From contig NZ_CP099490.1 of the NCBI RefSeq assembly GCF_023923205.1, positions 3,162,001 to 3,226,000 of the forward strand: 64,000 nucleotides of DNA, written 5' to 3'. Position 1 is the stretch's first letter. Every line of letters begins with the position of its first letter. This DNA comes from Ornithinimicrobium cryptoxanthini (GTDB taxonomy: Bacteria > Actinomycetota > Actinomycetes > Actinomycetales > Dermatophilaceae). Of the stretch, positions 60,685 to 64,000 are shown one piece after another. The notes beneath the pieces are model-generated. The model saw only the letters and a program-made list of their open reading frames with translations, did not search any database and was not told the DNA's origin. The position numbers and the translations under genes are program-made.

Positions 60685-60713
60685 TTGACATGACAACTAT
60701 TTTCTGTCATTGT
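60685..60713 (+). promoter_or_regulatory. yceI promoter with inverted repeat operator
   Basis: TTGACA at 60685-60690 is a consensus -35, and CATTGT at 60708-60713 is a possible -10 with 17-bp spacing. ATGACA (60690-60695) and TGTCAT (60705-60710) form a dyad within it, the usual position for a repressor such as a MarR-type protein. The area is AT-rich compared with its surroundings. Confidence 0.5.
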
Positions 60714-60753
60714 ATTGATTGAAAGAACAACCAACTGACGCGAAGGACACAAC

Positions 60754-61377
60754 ATGGGCCTGTTCAACCGCTCCAAGAAGACCACCACCGAAGCAGCGAC
60801 CGTCGTCTCCGAGCCAGGCACGAGCTTCGTCTCGGACCTCGCCGGCGACTACGTGCTCGACCCGAGCCACACCCGCCTGGGCTTCTCCGCCCGCCACGCG
60901 ATGGTCACGAAGGTTCGCGGCAACTTCGAGGACTTCGAGGGATCGGCCCACATCGACACCACGACCCCGGCCAACTCCAAGGTTGAGGTGAGCATCCAGG
61001 CAGCATCCGTCACCACGGGCAACGAGCAGCGCGATGGCCACCTCAAGACCCCCGACTTCTTCGACATCGAGAACCACCCGACGATCAGCTTCACCTCCAC
61101 CAACGTGAAGCGCGACGGTTCCGAGTGGGCCATCACCGGCGACCTCACCATCAACGGTGTCAGCAAGCCCGTCACAATCGACTTCGAGGAGACCGGATCG
61201 GCCAAGGACCCTTACGGCAACACCCGCATCGGGTTCGAGGGCGCCACGACGATCGACCGAACCGACTGGAACCTCAACTTCAACACGACGCTCGAGACTG
61301 GCGGCGTCCTAGTGAGCGAGAAGGTCAAGCTCGAGTTCGACATCTCCGCGATCGCCCAGGTCCCGACCGTCGCCTGA
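60754..61377 (+). CDS. YceI family protein
   Basis: This 207-aa lipocalin-like YceI protein binds polyisoprenoid-type lipids in known members. It carries YVLDPSHTRLGFSARHAMVTKVRGNFEDFEG, SVTTGNEQRDGHLKTPDFFDIENHPTISFTS and the closing FNTTLETGGVLVSEKVKLEFDISA. No signal peptide is present; it starts MGLFNRSKKTTTEA, so it is cytoplasmic. GAAGGAC lies upstream of the ATG. It lies just right of the island remnants and has its own promoter and terminator. In related genomes it is stress- or MarR-controlled. Confidence 0.9.
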   Translation: MGLFNRSKKTTTEAATVVSEPGTSFVSDLAGDYVLDPSHTRLGFSARHAMVTKVRGNFEDFEGSAHIDTTTPANSKVEVSIQAASVTTGNEQRDGHLKTPDFFDIENHPTISFTSTNVKRDGSEWAITGDLTINGVSKPVTIDFEETGSAKDPYGNTRIGFEGATTIDRTDWNLNFNTTLETGGVLVSEKVKLEFDISAIAQVPTVA

Positions 61378-61409
61378 CCTCACCTGCCAACAGCAGCATC
61401 ACTCTGAGA

Positions 61410-61433
61410 GGCGTGGACCGAGAGGTCCACGCC
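61410..61433 (+). terminator. hairpin terminator after yceI
   Basis: GGCGTGGACC (61410-61419) and GGTCCACGCC (61424-61433) form a perfect 10-bp stem with a GAGA loop, 33 nt after the yceI stop, followed by CTTCAGT. Confidence 0.85.
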
Positions 61434-61662
61434 CTTCAGTCGTGCTGGTGTTCGGGATATGCCAGCTCCTCGCGAATGACTCGCCTGGAAAACTCCGATG
61501 GGTAGCCCTTGCGCGCCGCCTGGTCGCTCTACTGATCGGGCAGCGACCGGACCTGGGCGTAGGCTGGCGGATTGATGCGCGGTGGAACGTTACTCGCGGG
61601 GAGGAATGAGAGCCACGCTGTGTCAGCTGCAGGGTCTCCGGGTACTCCGCCACAGGTTCGCC

Positions 61663-61863
61663 CTATCGTCCGTTGCCTCCGACCCGTCGAGCGCCGCGGA
61701 CGAGGAGCACCATCCCGACTAGCGCGGCCAGCGGACCGAGCACCGCCCACAGTGTCACTCCGGTCATGGGACTGCCCCCGATCCACCCCAGACCCTGGCC
61801 CGTCCAGAGCAAGCCGATGAGCACCAGAACGGCACCGGGCAGTAATGTCAGCGACCGCCTCAT
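61663..61863 (-). CDS. small two-helix membrane protein
   Basis: This is a 66-aa protein with two hydrophobic segments (LTLLPGAVLVLIGLLWTGQGL and VTLWAVLGPLAALVGMVLLV), a short loop and a basic C-terminus (RGARRVGGNGR). The ATG at 61863 follows TAGTCT (61870-61875) by 6 nt. No family is recognised. Possible roles range from envelope stress to membrane insertion and cannot be chosen. Confidence 0.55.
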   Translation of the reverse strand: MRRSLTLLPGAVLVLIGLLWTGQGLGWIGGSPMTGVTLWAVLGPLAALVGMVLLVRGARRVGGNGR

Positions 61864-62039
61864 CCTCGCAGACTACTGCTGTCCCCACTCCCCGCCCGGG
61901 AGTGCCCGCACGGACGGTCGCCCCAGCCTCGAAATCGGCGGCGGCCAGAGGCGCCAGCCCGAACGCCGGCGATGTGGCGCACCCGTGGCGGCGGAAGGGC
62001 GCGTGGCTGAAGAGTGCGTGCGGCGGGCTGTAGGGGCTC

Positions 62040-62450
62040 TCACACGTGGAGTCGTTCGGCACGCTGACCGGTGATGCTGGCGATGAGGTCGAACTCCTTG
62101 TCCAGGTGAAGCACGCTGAGTCCGGCCAGTTCTGCGGCAGCGGCGATGAAAAGGTCCGGGATCGAGGGTGCTCGGCGCAAGCCCCTCCCGGCCAGGAGGA
62201 GCTGCACTTGAAGTGCCCGGTCCTCGATCGTGGGAGTCAGGTACTCCACCGGCATTGCCGCCACTGGAAGGGCGGCAAACAACGACCGGGCGTCATCCTC
62301 GTTCCGTGCGGAGTAGCCGATCTCCAGCCTGGTGACGTTAGTGACGCGCACCAGGCCTCGGTGGATCCGACCTGCCCACTCCTGGGCATCGGGACTGTCG
62401 GCCAGGCGCACCAGTGCCAACTTGTCAATGAGCCACTCGCTCACTGCCAC
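62040..62450 (-). CDS. vapC: PIN-domain ribonuclease toxin VapC
   Basis: This 136-aa PIN toxin has the acidic residues of the active site: Asp in [10 protein letters not shown], Glu in RLEIGYSAR, Asp in [12 protein letters not shown] and Asp in [10 protein letters not shown]. VapC enzymes cleave specific tRNAs or rRNA and stop growth when the antitoxin is lost. The GTG at 62450 is favoured because GGAG lies 5 nt upstream. A GTG at 62444 that overlaps the vapB stop is an alternative. The usual Ser after Lys (IDKS) is Leu here. Confidence 0.9.
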   Translation of the reverse strand: MAVSEWLIDKLALVRLADSPDAQEWAGRIHRGLVRVTNVTRLEIGYSARNEDDARSLFAALPVAAMPVEYLTPTIEDRALQVQLLLAGRGLRRAPSIPDLFIAAAAELAGLSVLHLDKEFDLIASITGQRAERLHV

Positions 62451-62665
62451 ACCGACTCCATCACTTCGGGATCGGCGAGGTCAGCAAACCGGTTGGCGAA
62501 GGCCCGCAGGTCGCCAACAGACACCGGCGAACCCTCGCTGGCCGCGTCCGCAGCGAGACGTCGGCGGATGTACTCCACCCGGGATAGGCCCAATCGAGCG
62601 GCGCGCGCGTCGACGCGCGCCAACACCGCTTCGGGCACGTCTCTGATCAACACGTCAGCCATCAT
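62441..62665 (-). CDS. vapB: ribbon-helix-helix antitoxin VapB
   Basis: This 74-aa FitA-type antitoxin has the N-terminal ribbon-helix-helix [37 protein letters not shown] flexible C-terminal part ([26 protein letters not shown]) would block the toxin active site. Two ATGs at 62665 and 62662 are possible. It overlaps vapC by 10 nt. It lies outside the tRNA-Arg island but close to it. Confidence 0.9.
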   Translation of the reverse strand: MMADVLIRDVPEAVLARVDARAARLGLSRVEYIRRRLAADAASEGSPVSVGDLRAFANRFADLADPEVMESVWQ

Positions 62666-62791
62666 GACGGTCGTCGTTCAGCGCACGCTCGACGGTCGTG
62701 CGGCTCGGGAACGCTTGTGAAGTGCCTCGACGTCATACCCGCCCCGGCCTCGTCCGCTCGGGAACGCGCGCTGAAGGATAGACTCCGCTTC

Positions 62792-63172
62792 ATGCCTCGG
62801 GAGGTCGTCCACACCGACCAAGCGCCGTCCTCTCCAATGTGGAGCCAGGGCGTCAAGGCCGGTGACCACGTCTTCGTATCAGGCATGGTTGGCATCGACG
62901 CGACGACCGGGAAGCTCGCCGGCGAGACGATCCAAGAGCAAACGCTGAAAGCGCTTGCGAACTGCCTCGCCGTCGTCGAGGCTGCTGGCGGGACTGCTGA
63001 CGATGTCGTCGACGTCACCGTGCTGCTGGCAGATCCGGATGACTTCCAGGGGATGAACGAGGTGTACGCGTCCGTGTTCACGACGGACCCGCCGGCGCGC
63101 AACACGCCGCGGTTAGGCCCGGCGCTGCCTGGCGTCCGCGTATCGATTCGGATGACCGCAATCCTCAAGTAA
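62792..63172 (+). CDS. ridA: RidA family protein (2-iminobutanoate/2-iminopropanoate deaminase-like)
   Basis: This 126-aa protein has the RidA fold pattern: SQGVKAGDHVFVSGMVGIDATTGKLAGETI near the start, Asp/Gly-rich DDVVDVTVLLADPDDFQGMNEVYASVF, then PARNTPRLGPALPGVRVSIRMTAI with the conserved Arg of the substrate site. Known members hydrolyse reactive enamines/imines from PLP enzymes. The ATG at 62792 follows TAGACT by 7 nt (62779-62784). A frame starting at 62717 adds 25 unrelated residues. Confidence 0.9.
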   Translation: MPREVVHTDQAPSSPMWSQGVKAGDHVFVSGMVGIDATTGKLAGETIQEQTLKALANCLAVVEAAGGTADDVVDVTVLLADPDDFQGMNEVYASVFTTDPPARNTPRLGPALPGVRVSIRMTAILK

Positions 63173-63379
63173 GGGAAACCCGGTGAGGTAAACCCGGCGT
63201 CAGGCGCCTGGAGACAGTGCGCATTCTGCCAATCGCCTCGACCGCGGCAAGGGGCTCAGGGCTCCCCCAGTTGCAGCCGTAGCGCCGCGTGGTCGGTCAG
63301 CCCGGCCACGCGTAGGTTCATGAGGATACGGATGCCGATGTGACCCATCTCATGCCCGGACTGCAGGGCCACGACGTGG
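63173..63379. other. region between ridA and the carD promoter
   Basis: No intact gene is seen. On the minus strand at about 63256-63375 a short frame gives SGHEMGHIGIRILMNLRVAGLTDHAALRLQLG followed by TGA. It may be the tail of an old gene but has no supported start or family. It ends against the carD promoter. Confidence 0.35.
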
Positions 63380-63524
63380 GATAATGGAGTCTGCAGGTCC
63401 CGCGGAGGGCGGGCGTCACCACCCGGTGACTGTCTCCCTTCGCGCTCCCCACACCGTGCCGGGTGGTGGACGCCTCTCGTGGGGCGGGAGTCCGCTCCCG
63501 CTTGTTAGTGAGGCTCGATCACAC
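63380..63524 (+). promoter_or_regulatory. carD promoter and structured 5' leader
   Basis: GATAAT at 63380-63385 is a strong -10 and places transcription start near 63392, giving a leader of about 130 nt. In it CACCACCCGG (63417-63426) can pair with CCGGGTGGTG (63459-63468). Close to the start, GCGGGAG-TCCG-CTCCCGC (63484-63501) forms a 7-bp stem followed by TTGTT, which looks like a terminator or attenuator. No known riboswitch is recognised. Confidence 0.5.
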
Positions 63525-64000
63525 ATGCAGTTCGTTCCCGATCAGGTTGTCGTCCACCCCCACCACGGTCCCGCCCGAGTCGTCGGCTTCACCGAGAGGG
63601 AACTGCGCGGCCGCTCCTTGAGCTACCTACGGCTGGAGGTCGAGGGCAGCAACCTGTCCATCGCCGTGCCGCTCGGCAGCATCGAAGAGGTGGGAGTCCG
63701 GGAGCCGATGTCCCGCGAAGAGCTGGATGACCTGTTCGGCGTGCTCACCGCCCCCGACGCAGTCCAGGAGAAGCAGTGGGCTCGACGGATCAAGGACGAG
63801 GTCCAGCGCTTGCGCACCGGAGACGTCCTGACCATCGCCGGGGTCGTGCGCGACCTGATCCGGCGCCGTGAGGAGCGTGGTCTGTCGCTGGGTGAGCGCG
63901 ACCTGCTGCGCGACGCCAGGCGGCCGTTGGTCTCCGAGCTGGTCGGGTGCCTGCGGATGAGCGAGGAGCAGTGTGAGGCCGTCGTCGATGAGGCCGTGCT
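63525..64000 (+). CDS. carD: CarD family transcriptional regulator, 5' part
   Basis: The first 158 residues are in the window; the gene continues to the right. CarD binds RNA polymerase beta through its N-terminal Tudor-like domain and stabilises open complexes at promoters such as rRNA. The RNAP-binding part MQFVPDQVVVHPHHGPARVVGF and the C-terminal helices (KQWARRIKDEVQRLRTGDVLTIAGVVRDLIRRREERGLSLGERDLL) match the family. The ATG at 63525 has only a weak AGTGAGG upstream. A structured leader precedes it. Confidence 0.92.
   Translation, partial: MQFVPDQVVVHPHHGPARVVGFTERELRGRSLSYLRLEVEGSNLSIAVPLGSIEEVGVREPMSREELDDLFGVLTAPDAVQEKQWARRIKDEVQRLRTGDVLTIAGVVRDLIRRREERGLSLGERDLLRDARRPLVSELVGCLRMSEEQCEAVVDEAV

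Noticed and set aside
61434..61662. Minus-strand frame ending RKGYPSEFSRRVIREELAYPEHQHD
   Set aside because: The last 30 residues look protein-like, but there is no start, family or ribosome site; it is too weak to list as a gene.

Overview
The window is high-GC DNA from an actinomycete (Actinomycetota). Gene content suggests a Micrococcales lineage such as the Intrasporangiaceae/Ornithinimicrobiaceae, which is an inference. The evidence is FmdB, a SepX/GlpR divisome protein beside a gephyrin-like MoeA, a protein O-mannosyltransferase, a CarD regulator, large secreted subtilases with cell-wall-binding-2 repeats, and many genes whose start codon lies 6-8 nt after a TANNNT -10 box, as in leaderless actinobacterial transcripts.

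Positions 1-21 kb hold a relaxed version of the common actinobacterial block rsmA - tatD - metG - rsmI - pmt. It is interrupted by sodA, a 1226-aa secreted subtilase, a DUF4126 membrane protein, a frameshifted BTAD/nSTAND/WD40 regulator facing a small lipoprotein operon, and the sdhCAB operon. A 62-bp tandem array lies between sdhA and sdhB. Each of its units forms a 21-codon reading frame, and these frames are chained by ATGA overlaps that end at sdhB.

Positions 21-30 kb hold a tightly coupled operon (argF - PH-domain gene - PH-domain gene - TPR gene), an AlkA-type DNA glycosylase, a calcium-type P-ATPase and fhs. An IS30-family element follows at about 30.4-31.9 kb, then tRNA-Ala(CGC). Positions 32-42 kb carry an aldo/keto reductase, a Pol I-like polymerase, a 126-aa FitA-type ribbon-helix-helix/LuxR fusion with an apparent self-operator, and a 1787-aa subtilase with Kelch and cell-wall-binding repeats.

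Positions 41-51 kb carry the galU - moeA/glp - moaC - GNAT operon with the SepX/GlpR gene next to it. These are followed by 5-formyltetrahydrofolate cyclo-ligase, penicillin acylase, FmdB, a SAF-domain protein and mscL. A large helicase-like protein with an altered P-loop fills 51.2-54.9 kb.

From tRNA-Arg(CCT) at 55.03 kb to a 3'-tRNA direct repeat at 60.07-60.12 kb lies a decayed genomic island of about 5 kb. It contains an orphan MNT nucleotidyltransferase with a broken HEPN partner, two adjacent toxin-antitoxin-like pairs, a P-loop kinase, a lipoprotein, a RelB/ParE-type pair with a truncated toxin, and an integrase broken by frameshifts and a deletion. Beyond it are yceI, vapBC, ridA and the start of carD, which has a structured leader.
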